Counted from the first letter of the stretch, positions 1 to 8,255 are shown. The stretch is 64,000 nt of DNA from CALVGQ01 sp964370435 (GCA_964370435.1 CAYJJG010000001.1:198977-262976); one strand, 5' to 3'. Notes: generated from the letters alone by a model not told the origin. Numbers and translations are program-made.

Positions 1-687
1 AAGGAACTAAGAGAAAATAATATAAAAATAGGATTATGTACTAGTCGCATTCGTTATGAGTCAATTCATTTACCTAAAGACTTCTTGGCTCTAGTAGATG
101 GCATTGTTTATGGGGCTGGTGCAGAGTGTGAAATTGATGGCACTATTATTCAAACAAACTATGTTGATCAAGACGATGCTAAAACAGTTATAGATTATTG
201 TTATAACAATAATCTTGTTCTACGTTGGGCTCCTGATGCAGTAGAAGGATATTTTGATTATCATACTGATGAAAAGCGCACTGAAGTATTTAACCATTTA
301 TATCAAATTATTCCTACTATTAAAAAACATACCAATGAAAAAATAGTTCATTTATTAATGTACCCATCCGATGAACAAAAACAAGAAATTATAGCCCTTC
401 TTAAAAATTCCAATCCGATTATTATGAATAGTATTTTAGAGGTTGCCGCAAATGGGATTTCTAAAGCCAGTGGAATTAAAACTATGGCTGATTACTGGAA
501 TATCGACTTAAATAACACTATGGCATTTGGTGATGGTGGAAATGATATCGACATGTTGAAAGCTGCTCACTTTGGTGTTGCCATGGGTAATGCTAAACCT
601 GAATTAAAAGCTGTTGCCGACTATGTTTGTGAAAACATCGAAGATGACGGTGTGTATAAAACATTAAAAAAATATCAAATAATCTAA
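1..687 (+). CDS. Cof-type HAD hydrolase, 5' end outside window
   Basis: The reading frame is open from base 1, so the true start and the motif I DxD nucleophile lie upstream of the window. What remains is 228 codons. HAD motif II is visible (GLCTSR), then a mixed alpha/beta cap, a Lys in the ISKASGI segment (motif III), and a clear motif IV (FGDGGNDIDM) followed by GVAMGNA, the usual C-terminal signature of Cof/YidA-type phosphatases. These cytosolic Mg-dependent enzymes hydrolyse sugar phosphates, FMN or related phosphomonoesters; the substrate cannot be read from sequence. A strong terminator follows directly. An internal TTG at 85 is only an artefactual start. Confidence 0.85.
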   Translation, partial: KELRENNIKIGLCTSRIRYESIHLPKDFLALVDGIVYGAGAECEIDGTIIQTNYVDQDDAKTVIDYCYNNNLVLRWAPDAVEGYFDYHTDEKRTEVFNHLYQIIPTIKKHTNEKIVHLLMYPSDEQKQEIIALLKNSNPIIMNSILEVAANGISKASGIKTMADYWNIDLNNTMAFGDGGNDIDMLKAAHFGVAMGNAKPELKAVADYVCENIEDDGVYKTLKKYQII

Positions 688-691
688 ATAT

Positions 692-721
692 AATCTCCTC
701 TTAGAAAGAGGAGATTTTTTG
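692..721 (+). terminator. Rho-independent terminator of the HAD gene
   Basis: An 11-bp perfect stem (AATCTCCTCTT paired with AAGAGGAGATT, loop of a few bases) is followed by a run of T, five bases after the HAD stop codon. Confidence 0.9.
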
Positions 722-968
722 TATAAAAAGGACTATCTTGATTATAATCATTTAGTATCTCAAATAGTTTATTACCATATTTATAGTTATTAACGAACTT
801 ATTTGATTTGACCGGTATTTTTAACACATTAACGTTTTTAAAGCACCCGAATTCATCGGATAATTTTGACTTTTTTAATAATTATAAAGGTATAAACCCT
901 CTGTTTACTGTTGGCATTAATGTATAGTTGTATAATGGTTGATTACCTTTATTTATTGAACTTCTTAA

Positions 969-1220
969 ATAAACTTTTTTACCATCAGCTATACCCCAAT
1001 GTCTATTTATCATGGTAAAGATGATCTGACTGTTTCAATTGATGCTGTTATCGAATTTGTTGAAACTTGTAAAATAAATAATGTTGATATAGAGTTACAT
1101 GCTTTTGATAATTGTGGACATAGTTTTTATTTATTAAAAGAAAATCAAATAGAAAATTACTATACTGTTCTAGGATTATCAGTAAAGTTTTTAAGTGAAC
1201 ATAATTTTATTAAGATATAG
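969..1220 (+). pseudogene. Remnant of an alpha/beta hydrolase (C-terminal end only)
   Basis: The open frame 969-1220 encodes the C-terminal end of a serine hydrolase: a TPMSIYHGKDD segment (the strand and turn carrying the catalytic Asp in S9/esterase-type hydrolases) and, about 40 residues later, DNCGHSF, which fits the catalytic His. The nucleophile half is missing. A TAA at 966 closes the frame just upstream, there is no ribosome binding site before the ATG at 999, and 722-968 holds no continuous reading frame that I can recognise. This looks like a decayed gene whose 5' two thirds is lost or unrecognisable. It could be a tiny free ORF, but the domain cut argues against that. Confidence 0.6.
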
Positions 1221-1242
1221 TGAATATTTTAAATTTCCAAGC

Positions 1243-1281
1243 AAAATAAACCAGTATCAAATTCAGATACTGGTTTATTTT
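1243..1281. terminator. Long perfect hairpin, bidirectional terminator type
   Basis: A 16-bp perfect inverted repeat (arms 1243-1258 and 1266-1281, 7-nt loop) starts with AAAA and ends with TTTT, so it can act on either strand. It lies 22 bases after the hydrolase remnant. Confidence 0.75.
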
Positions 1282-1341
1282 GTTCATATGCCTTTAATTA
1301 TTTAACTATTGTCAACATTTACTTCATTGTAATAAACGCAT

Positions 1342-1389
1342 AAAAAAGCACCTCATAATTTGATGTTCAAGTTATTGAAGTGCTTTTTT
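1342..1389. terminator. Hairpin with A/T-run flanks, probable terminator
   Basis: AAAAAAGCAC pairs with GTGCTTTTTT across an imperfect stem of about 48 bases. It lies 57 bases beyond the stop of the minus-strand GYF_2 gene and probably ends that operon. It is symmetric enough to work from both sides. Confidence 0.6.
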
Positions 1390-1446
1390 AACTATTCTTT
1401 TTTTCACTTAATTATTTAACTATTATTATAGCTTCATTGATTACTC

Positions 1447-1626
1447 TTAATTTAAATAGAAACTATATATTGTATCCTTTAATTTTACCCAATCCTTCAT
1501 TTTTAACATCCAGATGTCAGTATCTTCATCAATGATTTTCATGTTAATTAATTTAATAAAATCTTCATCAGTAAATGGTCCTTCTTTATTCTCATTTCTT
1601 TGATAATACCATACTTTATCCTCCAT
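1447..1626 (-). CDS. Small GYF_2 (DUF4339) domain protein
   Basis: A 59-residue protein made of almost nothing but a GYF_2/DUF4339-type domain: WYY near the N terminus, EGPFTDEDF (the GP-x-S/T-x-E/D core), a DTDIW strand and a final DWVKL. GYF-like domains bind proline-rich or membrane-protein tails; in bacteria they are usually fused to membrane proteins, so a stand-alone copy is unusual. The start at 1626 is chosen because AGAGGTG lies six bases before it; ATGs at 1632 and 1644 have no good spacing. The coding region overlaps the end of the upstream HTH-RCC1 gene by 11 bases, so the two are translationally coupled and probably functionally linked. The exact role is unknown. Confidence 0.7.
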   Translation of the reverse strand: MEDKVWYYQRNENKEGPFTDEDFIKLINMKIIDEDTDIWMLKMKDWVKLKDTIYSFYLN

Positions 1627-3397
1627 GCTCATCACCTCTTTCATTATTGGTTGTCGTCGTTACATCGACAGCCGCCTCAGTATTGGATTCTTCAGTAGTT
1701 GAGGTTGTTGGAGTAGTAGGTGTTTGAGTTGGTAGTGTTGTTGATGATGAACTGCTGGTGTTAAAAGTAATAATGATTTGTGTTGTTGTTGATGGTGTTG
1801 TACTTTGGGTAACATAATGAAATGTAAAGTTTCTAATAGAAGGATCGGCATTTTCTATATTATCTTCTCTTGATGCCGCTACGATAGATATAGTATATTC
1901 TTGTCCTTCATTAAAATTATTTATTGGTAAATTTAAGTTGTTTTCAGCAACGGTGTACTCACCAACACCTTCAATGTCTACAACATAATAGCTTGCATTA
2001 ATTACTTCATCCCAGTTAACCTGTACATTTGTATTTATATCAATATTGATGTTAGTCACTGCCTCTAGCTTCTCTGCTTCTTCTACCAAAAATGGATAAC
2101 CTTCCGCATTTCCAACGGCTATTAGTTCATTGTTACTATTTAATCCTACTACAAATTTATCACCAACTGCGATTGCAATGATGTCAGTAAACATTGCTGT
2201 ATTTGTTTGATTATAACTATTATCACCTACAACATAAACTTTTCCATCACTTGATAGTGCAGCTAAATTATCACCATAACTATCAATTTGAATGATATCT
2301 TGCCATTCTTCAATTTTACAGCTATCTCCGTTTTCTAATGTCTCACAGTAAACATTTCCATTTTTATATAACACTGCAAAATAGCTGTCACTTATTGTCA
2401 AATCACTAATAACTTGATTATCCAATGCTTTATCAAAATCAATTGCTAATGAACTGCTTATTAGCGTTTCTCCCTCTTCAGTTATACCTATCGTTGTATT
2501 TTCAGCTGCAAATATAGTTTCCACATTTTGCCATGTTGATACTGCACAAGCGTCTTCATTTCCTGTGCATAGTACCGTCTTATCCTTGTTTAGACCAACT
2601 GTATGATTTTTACCAACAGCTAGAGCGATAATATGCTGCCAATCACTTACGTCTGTTTGTCCATGACTATTGGCTCCACTTGCTAATACATGCCCATCTA
2701 TTGTTAATGCTGCAACGTGCTCATCGCTTGTTGCTACCGCTGCAATATTCACAAAACTATCTACATCTATTCTTAAGTTATTTTCTAAACCATAACTATT
2801 AATAGTATTATTACTATTTAAAACCATTGTGTGACTTGCTGCAGAACTTAACCTTTGATTATCTTTAATTTCATTTTGAACTATGTGTGGTGATGTAGTC
2901 TCTTGCGGAAATAGACTCGCAATTAAAAGAATCATAATCACGATTCCGACCACAATGCCTCCTACCATCATCGTTTGTGTTTTATCTAATTTAAATTGTT
3001 TCGGCTTACTTTGTTCTGTTTTAATATCTTGTTTTGAAATTAATTCTTTAGGATTGATAACTTGTGTATCCTGTATAGGGAGCACCTTTTTTTCAGAGAT
3101 TATATTTTGTTTTATATTTGATATAATAATCTCTTCTGTCTCTGCTTTATGTAATGGAAATTCTTCAAAATCGTTTTCACTTAAAATTATCTCAACATCA
3201 TTAATGATAATTTCATCAACACTAATATTATATAGCTCACATAATTTTAATAATTCGTTTGTCGGAGGTAATTTGTTTCCATTTTCCCAGCTTATATATA
3301 TCACTAAATCAACATCACATGTATTAGCTACTTCTTGTTGCGAATAGTTGAAATGTTTTCTTAGTTTTAATAATTTTTCTGGTAATTTATTTATCAT
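1616..3397 (-). CDS. Membrane-anchored HTH protein with RCC1-like repeats and Fn3-like domain
   Basis: A 593-residue protein with an unusual layout. Residues 5-62 are an XRE/HTH_3 domain (YSQQEVANTCDVD, then SWENGNKLP, the classic helix 2-3 and E-N-G turn). Residues 63-140 are a polar linker. Residues 143-163 are one hydrophobic helix (GGIVVGIVIMILLIASLF). Residues about 182-445 contain repeating RCC1-like units (GHVLASGANSHGQ, AVGKNHTVGLNKD, GKVYVVGDNSYNQ, AVGDKFVVGLNSN). Residues about 447-535 look like fibronectin type III. A Ser/Thr-rich tail ends the protein. By topology the HTH is cytoplasmic and the propeller outside, so the protein could carry an envelope signal to DNA; this is inference. 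An extended -10 (TGCTATAAT) lies upstream. Confidence 0.75.
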   Translation of the reverse strand: MINKLPEKLLKLRKHFNYSQQEVANTCDVDLVIYISWENGNKLPPTNELLKLCELYNISVDEIIINDVEIILSENDFEEFPLHKAETEEIIISNIKQNIISEKKVLPIQDTQVINPKELISKQDIKTEQSKPKQFKLDKTQTMMVGGIVVGIVIMILLIASLFPQETTSPHIVQNEIKDNQRLSSAASHTMVLNSNNTINSYGLENNLRIDVDSFVNIAAVATSDEHVAALTIDGHVLASGANSHGQTDVSDWQHIIALAVGKNHTVGLNKDKTVLCTGNEDACAVSTWQNVETIFAAENTTIGITEEGETLISSSLAIDFDKALDNQVISDLTISDSYFAVLYKNGNVYCETLENGDSCKIEEWQDIIQIDSYGDNLAALSSDGKVYVVGDNSYNQTNTAMFTDIIAIAVGDKFVVGLNSNNELIAVGNAEGYPFLVEEAEKLEAVTNINIDINTNVQVNWDEVINASYYVVDIEGVGEYTVAENNLNLPINNFNEGQEYTISIVAASREDNIENADPSIRNFTFHYVTQSTTPSTTTQIIITFNTSSSSSTTLPTQTPTTPTTSTTEESNTEAAVDVTTTTNNERGDEHGG

Positions 3398-3432
3398 AAT
3401 ATTTTTCCTCCTATTCTTATTTTGTAGGCATT

Positions 3433-3438
3433 ATTATA
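3433..3438 (-). promoter_or_regulatory. Extended -10 promoter of the HTH-RCC1/GYF_2 operon
   Basis: On the minus strand TGCTATAAT forms an extended -10, 35 bases before the ATG at 3397. No good -35 is seen, as expected for an extended -10. A GGAGG ribosome site sits close to the start. The rest of 3439-3651 shows nothing I can name. Confidence 0.55.
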
Positions 3439-3651
3439 GCATTATTCCTCTTTTTTTTAAATATCCATTTCACAATTTTATCACAAAACTATGATAATCA
3501 GCTTATTTATTACACTATTGTATACAATTTACTATACTTTAGGACAGAAATTTAATTGTATTACTATAAATAAAAATCTTCTGCCGTTATTTTATGTGTT
3601 TCTATACAATCATTTAATCCATAATAGTATTCTTTGTCTTGGTAATTATTC

Positions 3652-4584
3652 TTATGGCAATAGTTCTACTTTACTAGCACTTGCGAAGATATGATAATAT
3701 TCTTCGTGTGTTAACTCAATTTCATTACCTTTAACAAGTTCCTCTAAGTGTTTAATCTTTGTTGTACCAAATATAGGTTGAATATTTGCTGGGTGTCTTG
3801 TTATCCACGCTACAACAATCGCATTTTTAGTAACTCCATATTTATCAGCATATTTTTGAAGTGCATCATTTAATTCTGGATAGTTTGGATTATCTATAAA
3901 CGTTCCTTCTTCCCAGCTTGCTTGCATAATTGACCAGGCTTGAATAGTGATATTTTTTAGTCTGCAATACTCTAATATATTTCCATCATGGTCAATTGAT
4001 GGATTTTCTTTCATATTCACATAAAAACCATTAGCTATCATTCCGGAGTGCACCGGGGATAATTGTAACTGATTGAATAATATTTTTTCATCAAGTTCAC
4101 TTTGGAGTAATTTTATCTGCATAGCATTCATATTTGATACACCAAAATATTTAACTTTTTTAGCTTTATGTAATTCATTAAATACTTTAGCTACAACCTT
4201 AGGATCCATTAATGTATCTGGTCTATGAAGTATTAGTATATCTAGATAATCGATTTGTAGTCTAGCCAAACTTTTTTCTACTGAGCTTATAATATGTTCC
4301 TTTGTGAAATCATAGTAGTTTATATTTTCACCTCTACGTATACCACACTTACTTTGTATAATCATCTTTTCTCGCATTTGTGGATTACGCGCTATTACCT
4401 CTCCAAATAGTCTTTCACTTTCTCCACCACCGTAAATATCAGCATGGTCAAAAAAGTTAATACCTAAATCTAATGTTTTCTTAACTAGAGCCTCTAAATC
4501 ATCTATGCTCATTTCATTGATGCGCATACAACCAAATACTAATTGTGATACATTTAGTTCTTCATTTAATTGTAAATATTTCAT
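3652..4584 (-). CDS. Aldo/keto reductase
   Basis: A 310-residue NAD(P)H-dependent oxidoreductase of the AKR superfamily (TIM barrel), closest in style to the YdhF branch. Visible catalytic residues are Asp and Tyr in FDHADIYGGGESE, Lys in IIQSKCG, and His in LILHRPD; the cofactor-binding end is represented by IQPIFGTTKI. These cytosolic enzymes reduce aldehydes and ketones or detoxify carbonyl compounds; the substrate is not predictable. It has its own GGAGG ribosome site and stands between gapA and the HTH-RCC1 operon without evident functional ties. Length is normal for the family. Confidence 0.88.
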   Translation of the reverse strand: MKYLQLNEELNVSQLVFGCMRINEMSIDDLEALVKKTLDLGINFFDHADIYGGGESERLFGEVIARNPQMREKMIIQSKCGIRRGENINYYDFTKEHIISSVEKSLARLQIDYLDILILHRPDTLMDPKVVAKVFNELHKAKKVKYFGVSNMNAMQIKLLQSELDEKILFNQLQLSPVHSGMIANGFYVNMKENPSIDHDGNILEYCRLKNITIQAWSIMQASWEEGTFIDNPNYPELNDALQKYADKYGVTKNAIVVAWITRHPANIQPIFGTTKIKHLEELVKGNEIELTHEEYYHIFASASKVELLP

Positions 4585-4667
4585 ATTTTCCTCCAGCTTT
4601 CTTTTTATTATTTTACCATTTTTTAAGCTGGTATACTTTTTATTTTATAACTAATGACTTCATATAA

Positions 4668-4697
4668 AGAAAAAACCCAAGCGTGAGCTTGAGTTTT
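4668..4697 (-). terminator. Terminator of gapA
   Basis: Read on the minus strand, AAACTCAAGC pairs with GCTTGGGTTT (one G-U pair) around a TCAC loop, followed by a T-run. It lies 20 bases beyond the gapA stop codon. Confidence 0.85.
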
Positions 4698-4717
4698 TAT
4701 TTTTTCTCTTAAGAATT

Positions 4718-5728
4718 TTATTTTTCTGAAAAGTATTTGATTGTACGAACCATTTGAGAAGTATAGCTATTTTCATTGTCATACCATGAAACAACTTGTA
4801 CTTGGTAAGTTTCTTCATCAATTTTTGTAACCATTGTTTGAGTAGCATCAAATAATGATCCATTAGTATTACCGATGATGTCGCTAGATACTAATTCTTC
4901 TTCAGTATAACCGAAAGAATCACTAGATGCGGCTTTCATTGCTGCATTGATTCCTTCTTTAGTAACATCTTTACCTTTAACAACTGCAACTAAGATAGTT
5001 GAAGATCCTGTACAAACAGGTACACGTTGAGCTGAACCGATAAGTTTACCATTTAATTCAGGAATAACAAGACCGATTGCTTTTGCAGCCCCAGTTGAGT
5101 TAGGGATAATATTTTCTGCTGCAGCACGAGCACGACGTAAGTCACCTTTGCGGTGAGGACCATCTAATGTCATTTGATCTCCAGTGTAAGCATGAACTGT
5201 AGTCATGATACCTGAAAGAATTGGTGCATATTTGTTTAATGTATTAGCCATTGGTGCTAAACAGTTTGTTGTACAAGATGCAGCTGAAATTACTGTATCG
5301 CTTGAAGAGATAACATCTTCATTAACACCGAATACTACTGTTGGTAAATCATTTCCTGCAGGTGCAGAAATAACTACTTTTTTAGCTCCAGCTTCGATAT
5401 GAGCAGATGCTTTATCTTTAGATGTATAGAATCCTGTACACTCTAATACTACATCTACATTTAGCTCTTTCCAAGGTAATTCTTTTGCGTCGGCTTTTGC
5501 ATAGATTTCAACTTCTTTGCCATCTACTACAATTGAGCTTTCTTTAGCTTCTACTGTATGCCCATGGTAACGCCCTTGTGCTGAATCATATTTTAAAAGG
5601 TGTGCTAACATTTTCGGGTTACTTAAATCATTAATTGCTACGATTTCATATCCATCAGTTCCAAACATTTGACGGAATGCTAAACGTCCGATGCGTCCAA
5701 ATCCATTAATTGCTACTTTTACAGTCAT
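4718..5728 (-). CDS. gapA: Glyceraldehyde-3-phosphate dehydrogenase
   Basis: A 336-residue glycolytic enzyme that oxidises glyceraldehyde-3-phosphate to 1,3-bisphosphoglycerate with NAD. The Rossmann start is NGFGRIGRLAFR; Asp34 in AINDL is the residue that favours NAD over NADP. The catalytic Cys is Cys152 in SAASCTTNCLAP and the catalytic His is near residue 179 in TTVHAYTGDQ. The C terminus carries SWYDNE and YTSQMVRT. It is monocistronic: a consensus promoter and AAGGAGGAC ribosome site precede it and a terminator follows, fitting a highly expressed gene. No cggR repressor gene is adjacent, unlike in Bacillus. Confidence 0.97.
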   Translation of the reverse strand: MTVKVAINGFGRIGRLAFRQMFGTDGYEIVAINDLSNPKMLAHLLKYDSAQGRYHGHTVEAKESSIVVDGKEVEIYAKADAKELPWKELNVDVVLECTGFYTSKDKASAHIEAGAKKVVISAPAGNDLPTVVFGVNEDVISSSDTVISAASCTTNCLAPMANTLNKYAPILSGIMTTVHAYTGDQMTLDGPHRKGDLRRARAAAENIIPNSTGAAKAIGLVIPELNGKLIGSAQRVPVCTGSSTILVAVVKGKDVTKEGINAAMKAASSDSFGYTEEELVSSDIIGNTNGSLFDATQTMVTKIDEETYQVQVVSWYDNENSYTSQMVRTIKYFSEK

Positions 5729-5757
5729 TTATAAAGTCCTCCTTATGACACCTATTA

Positions 5758-5786
5758 ATTATAAGTTTTTAATCGATGAATGTCAA
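5758..5786 (-). promoter_or_regulatory. Consensus sigma-A promoter of gapA
   Basis: On the minus strand TTGACA and TATAAT are both perfect and separated by 17 bases, ending 29 bases before the gapA start. This is the best promoter match in the window. Confidence 0.92.
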
Positions 5787-5882
5787 TCCATTCTATATTT
5801 AAGTTGTGTAAAATTTCACAAAATTTTATAGGTATAAACTCGATGTTATTTCGCATACTTTATTAAAAAGGATGTGTTAAAG

Positions 5883-6452
5883 ATGGTAGTTATTCCAACG
5901 GTTATTGAACGCTCAAATCAAGTAGAACGAGCATATGATTTATACTCTTTATTATTAAAGGAACGTATTATATTATGTACAGGAGAAATAGAAGATAATA
6001 TGGCTAGTAGTATTTGCGGACAGCTACTTTATTTGTCGTCTTTAAATAGTGATCCTATCCAATTTTATATCAATTCTCCTGGTGGTAGTGTAACTGCTGG
6101 TTTAGCTATATATGATACGATGCAATTTATAGATTGTGATATATCCACTATATGTATGGGAAGTTGTGCTAGTATGGCTTCGATATTATTGGCTAGTGGC
6201 ACACCTGGAAAAAGAATTGCACTTAAAAACTGTGAAGTAATGATTCACCAACCTTTAGGGGCGATGAAAGGATCTGCTAGTGACTTAGCTATAACAGCGA
6301 TGCACATCAAAAAAGTAAAAGAGAAGATTTATCATATCCTCTCTTCTCATACTAAACAAAAATTTTCAAAAATTAATCGTGATTGCGAGCGAGATTACTA
6401 CATGAATGCTGACGAAGCTTTAGCTTATGGTATTGTTGATAAAATACTATAA
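5883..6452 (+). CDS. clpP: ATP-dependent Clp protease proteolytic subunit
   Basis: A 189-residue serine peptidase that forms the tetradecameric chamber used by ClpX/ClpC unfoldases. The triad is complete: Ser97 in GSCASMAS, His122 in MIHQPLG and Asp171 in CERDYYM. YINSPGGSV, the oxyanion-hole strand, is present. The ATG at 5883 is preferred over the GTG at 5874 because the AAGGA site is ten bases upstream of the ATG and the mature start (VVIPTVIER) then matches other ClpP proteins. The canonical GMAASMGA is changed to GSCASMAS around the nucleophile, a mild deviation. It is divergent from gapA and ends six bases from the convergent RsgI-like gene. No CtsR box was recognised upstream. Confidence 0.95.
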   Translation: MVVIPTVIERSNQVERAYDLYSLLLKERIILCTGEIEDNMASSICGQLLYLSSLNSDPIQFYINSPGGSVTAGLAIYDTMQFIDCDISTICMGSCASMASILLASGTPGKRIALKNCEVMIHQPLGAMKGSASDLAITAMHIKKVKEKIYHILSSHTKQKFSKINRDCERDYYMNADEALAYGIVDKIL

Positions 6453-6458
6453 AACTAA

Positions 6459-7211
6459 TTACTCTTCATTATTTTGATTCTTATTTCCATTTCCCTTGTC
6501 TTCATTATTAGAAGTTGCTGATTGATTCATATTGCCGTTTTGATTTTGCTGTGTGCCTTTATCGGATTCTTCACCTGTTTCATCCGTTTCTATTATCGCT
6601 CTTATTGCTTTCATGGATAAACCTAGTATTGATTCAATTGTTACTTCAGGATTACTTTCAATTACTTCTAAATAGGCTCTATATTTACCAAAAGAAATGT
6701 CATGAGCTTCAGCTTCTTCTTTTAGCTCTTGATTAGCATAATAATAGGCTGTGTCTTGATTGTTAAAACTACACTCTTTAATGCCTTGTATTATATCTTC
6801 ACTATTTTCTATGCTATTAGTTATAATGGTTACTTCAGTATAACTGTTTGTATATTCACTAAATTGTTCTGCATCATCTAGTTTTTCTAATGCATCAATA
6901 TAATATAAATTATTTAAGCTCAAAGCATCTACTATTTCTTCAGCATCTTCATTATTTGCTGTAATACTAACTACTCTATTAAAGGTATTAAGTGCTATTT
7001 CGATAGAAGGATTGATATCGATACTTATATAAGCAACTGGTGTAAAATATAAATTTGAAAACATCATAAGCACAAAAATAGCCATTATTGGACTTAACTT
7101 ATAAACAATAGGATTTTTTTTCTTTGATTTTTTTGTAATGTTTTCATAAGTTTTATTTTTTAAGCTTTCATCAGCATGAATTTCTAAAAAAGCTTTTTTT
7201 ATATTATTCAT
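6459..7211 (-). CDS. RsgI-like membrane anti-sigma factor
   Basis: A 250-residue single-pass membrane protein. The N-terminal 38 residues are basic and cytoplasmic, residues about 39-57 are a transmembrane helix, and residues 60-95 carry the conserved periplasmic-side core of RsgI-type anti-sigma proteins (YISIDINPSIEIALNTFNRV, then NNEDAEEIV). A second block near residues 170-190 (ISFGKYRAYLEVIESNPEV) is also usual in this family. The tail is Asn/Gln-rich and disordered. Its start overlaps the stop of the sigma gene by 8 bases, so it is the likely partner that holds the sigma factor at the membrane. Which extracellular cue releases it is unknown; the classic RsgI Clp-binding N-terminal motif is not obvious. 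Confidence 0.75.
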   Translation of the reverse strand: MNNIKKAFLEIHADESLKNKTYENITKKSKKKNPIVYKLSPIMAIFVLMMFSNLYFTPVAYISIDINPSIEIALNTFNRVVSITANNEDAEEIVDALSLNNLYYIDALEKLDDAEQFSEYTNSYTEVTIITNSIENSEDIIQGIKECSFNNQDTAYYYANQELKEEAEAHDISFGKYRAYLEVIESNPEVTIESILGLSMKAIRAIIETDETGEESDKGTQQNQNGNMNQSATSNNEDKGNGNKNQNNEE

Positions 7212-7686
7212 AGTATATCTCTCCTAAAGTTTCTTTTAACTGCTCTTTGCCTCTTGCAAGTAAAGTATAAATCGTATTTACATTTTTATTTAAAATTTTT
7301 GCTATTTCCACTGCACTATAACCTTCAAAATAATGAAGATAAATAACTATTTTATACTTATCTGGTAGTTTTAACACTACTTCTTTAACATAATCATTTT
7401 CACTTTTATCGCTTGCTCCTTGTTCTAACACTTCATCTATATCAACAGTATTTTTTCTAAAAAAATTTTTGAGTATGTCTTTACATTCGTTAATCGTTAT
7501 TCGTATCAGCCATGACTTTTTATGTTCTTCATCTTTAAATTGCGCGCTATTCTTATAATACTTAAAAAAGACATTTTGAAATACATCTTCAGTATCTGCC
7601 TTATTTTTAAGATAAACTACGCAGATGCGATTAATCATATCTGCATAGTTATCTATTGCAAGTTTTAAATCTTGCTCAGCTCTCAT
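7204..7686 (-). CDS. ECF-type sigma-70 family factor
   Basis: A 160-residue sigma factor with region 2 (INRICVVYLKNKADTEDVFQ, SWLIRITINECKD) and region 4 (LPDKYKIVIYLHYFEGYS, then VEIAKILNKNVNTIYTLLAR, the recognition helix-turn-helix). No region 1 or 3, as in ECF factors. It directs RNA polymerase to an alternative promoter set and is probably controlled by the RsgI-like protein encoded immediately downstream. It follows the Ca-loop repeat gene by 18 bases, so that secreted protein may be its target or its signal input. Confidence 0.88.
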   Translation of the reverse strand: MRAEQDLKLAIDNYADMINRICVVYLKNKADTEDVFQNVFFKYYKNSAQFKDEEHKKSWLIRITINECKDILKNFFRKNTVDIDEVLEQGASDKSENDYVKEVVLKLPDKYKIVIYLHYFEGYSAVEIAKILNKNVNTIYTLLARGKEQLKETLGEIYYE

Positions 7687-7704
7687 AATTTACTCCTTTT
7701 TAGA

Positions 7705-8088
7705 TTATTTATTGCGACCTTGTCCTTGTCTTTGATTCTGCTTAACATTACTTCCCATATTATCACAGACTCCATCTTCGTCAATATCTATAAAATATTG
7801 CCCTTGATTATTACTTTGCATTGTTCCAGCGTTATCACAAACTCCATCGCCATCTTCATCAGTGAAGTTTAATCCTTGTTTATTAAATCTTCCTGTATTA
7901 TTTCTATCACAAACTCCGTCACCGTCTTCATCTATGAATTTACTATACGTTCCCCTATTATCACAGATTCCATCATTATTCTCATCGATAAAGTTAAATC
8001 CTGTCGCTGTTTCTTGAGCAAGTGTAGTTGTTGTACTTGTTGCCAATGCAATCGCTGTCGTTAATCCTAAAACCATAAATTTTTTCAT
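7705..8088 (-). CDS. Secreted protein with four Ca-loop/Cys repeats
   Basis: A 127-residue protein with a signal peptide (MKKFMVLGLTTAIALATS, likely cleavage near LAQE) and four copies of a short unit, F-I/T-D-E-D-G-D-G-V-C-D, at residues about 32-43, 50-61, 74-85 and 98-109. The DxDxDGxxD spacing matches EF-hand-like/dockerin-like or thrombospondin type 3 calcium loops, and each unit has exactly one Cys. Linkers are Asn/Gln/Gly-rich and the end is basic. Calcium binding is inference from the motif; the four Cys could pair or bind a metal. It is the first gene of the sigma/anti-sigma operon. I know of no named function. Confidence 0.7.
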   Translation of the reverse strand: MKKFMVLGLTTAIALATSTTTTLAQETATGFNFIDENNDGICDNRGTYSKFIDEDGDGVCDRNNTGRFNKQGLNFTDEDGDGVCDNAGTMQSNNQGQYFIDIDEDGVCDNMGSNVKQNQRQGQGRNK

Positions 8089-8126
8089 AATTTTTCTCCT
8101 TCATTTAGGTGTTTCATAATTAACAC

Positions 8127-8144
8127 GATTGAACATTTTCAATC
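8127..8144. promoter_or_regulatory. Inverted repeat upstream of the Ca-loop/sigma operon
   Basis: GATTGAA and TTCAATC form a perfect 7-bp inverted repeat with a 4-base spacer, 39 bases before the first gene. On the minus strand it overlaps a possible TTGAAA -35 and sits beside a TGAAA...CGTG arrangement that could be an ECF promoter. Operator or autoregulated promoter; not decided. Confidence 0.4.
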
Positions 8145-8221
8145 CTTTCAAAAATTTTTAATTTTTTTATTAGCCAATAGTTTTCAATAGTTACTGCATT
8201 CTTTAGGTTACAATATGTACT

Positions 8222-8255
8222 AAAAATGAACCTTCTTAAAAATCGGTTCATTTTT
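8222..8255 (-). terminator. Terminator after the GNAT gene
   Basis: AAAAATGAACC pairs perfectly with GGTTCATTTTT around a 12-base loop. It ends the minus-strand operon that starts at rapZ, and is symmetric. Confidence 0.75.

Noticed and set aside
2883..3347. 154-codon plus-strand frame opposite the HTH-RCC1 gene
   Set aside because: It is the antisense shadow of a well-supported coding region, has no ribosome site and a low-complexity Ile/Ser/Cys composition.
3491..3694. 67-codon plus-strand frame between the HTH-RCC1 and AKR genes
   Set aside because: No ribosome site, overlaps the AKR 3' end on the other strand, and composition is that of A/T-rich intergenic DNA.
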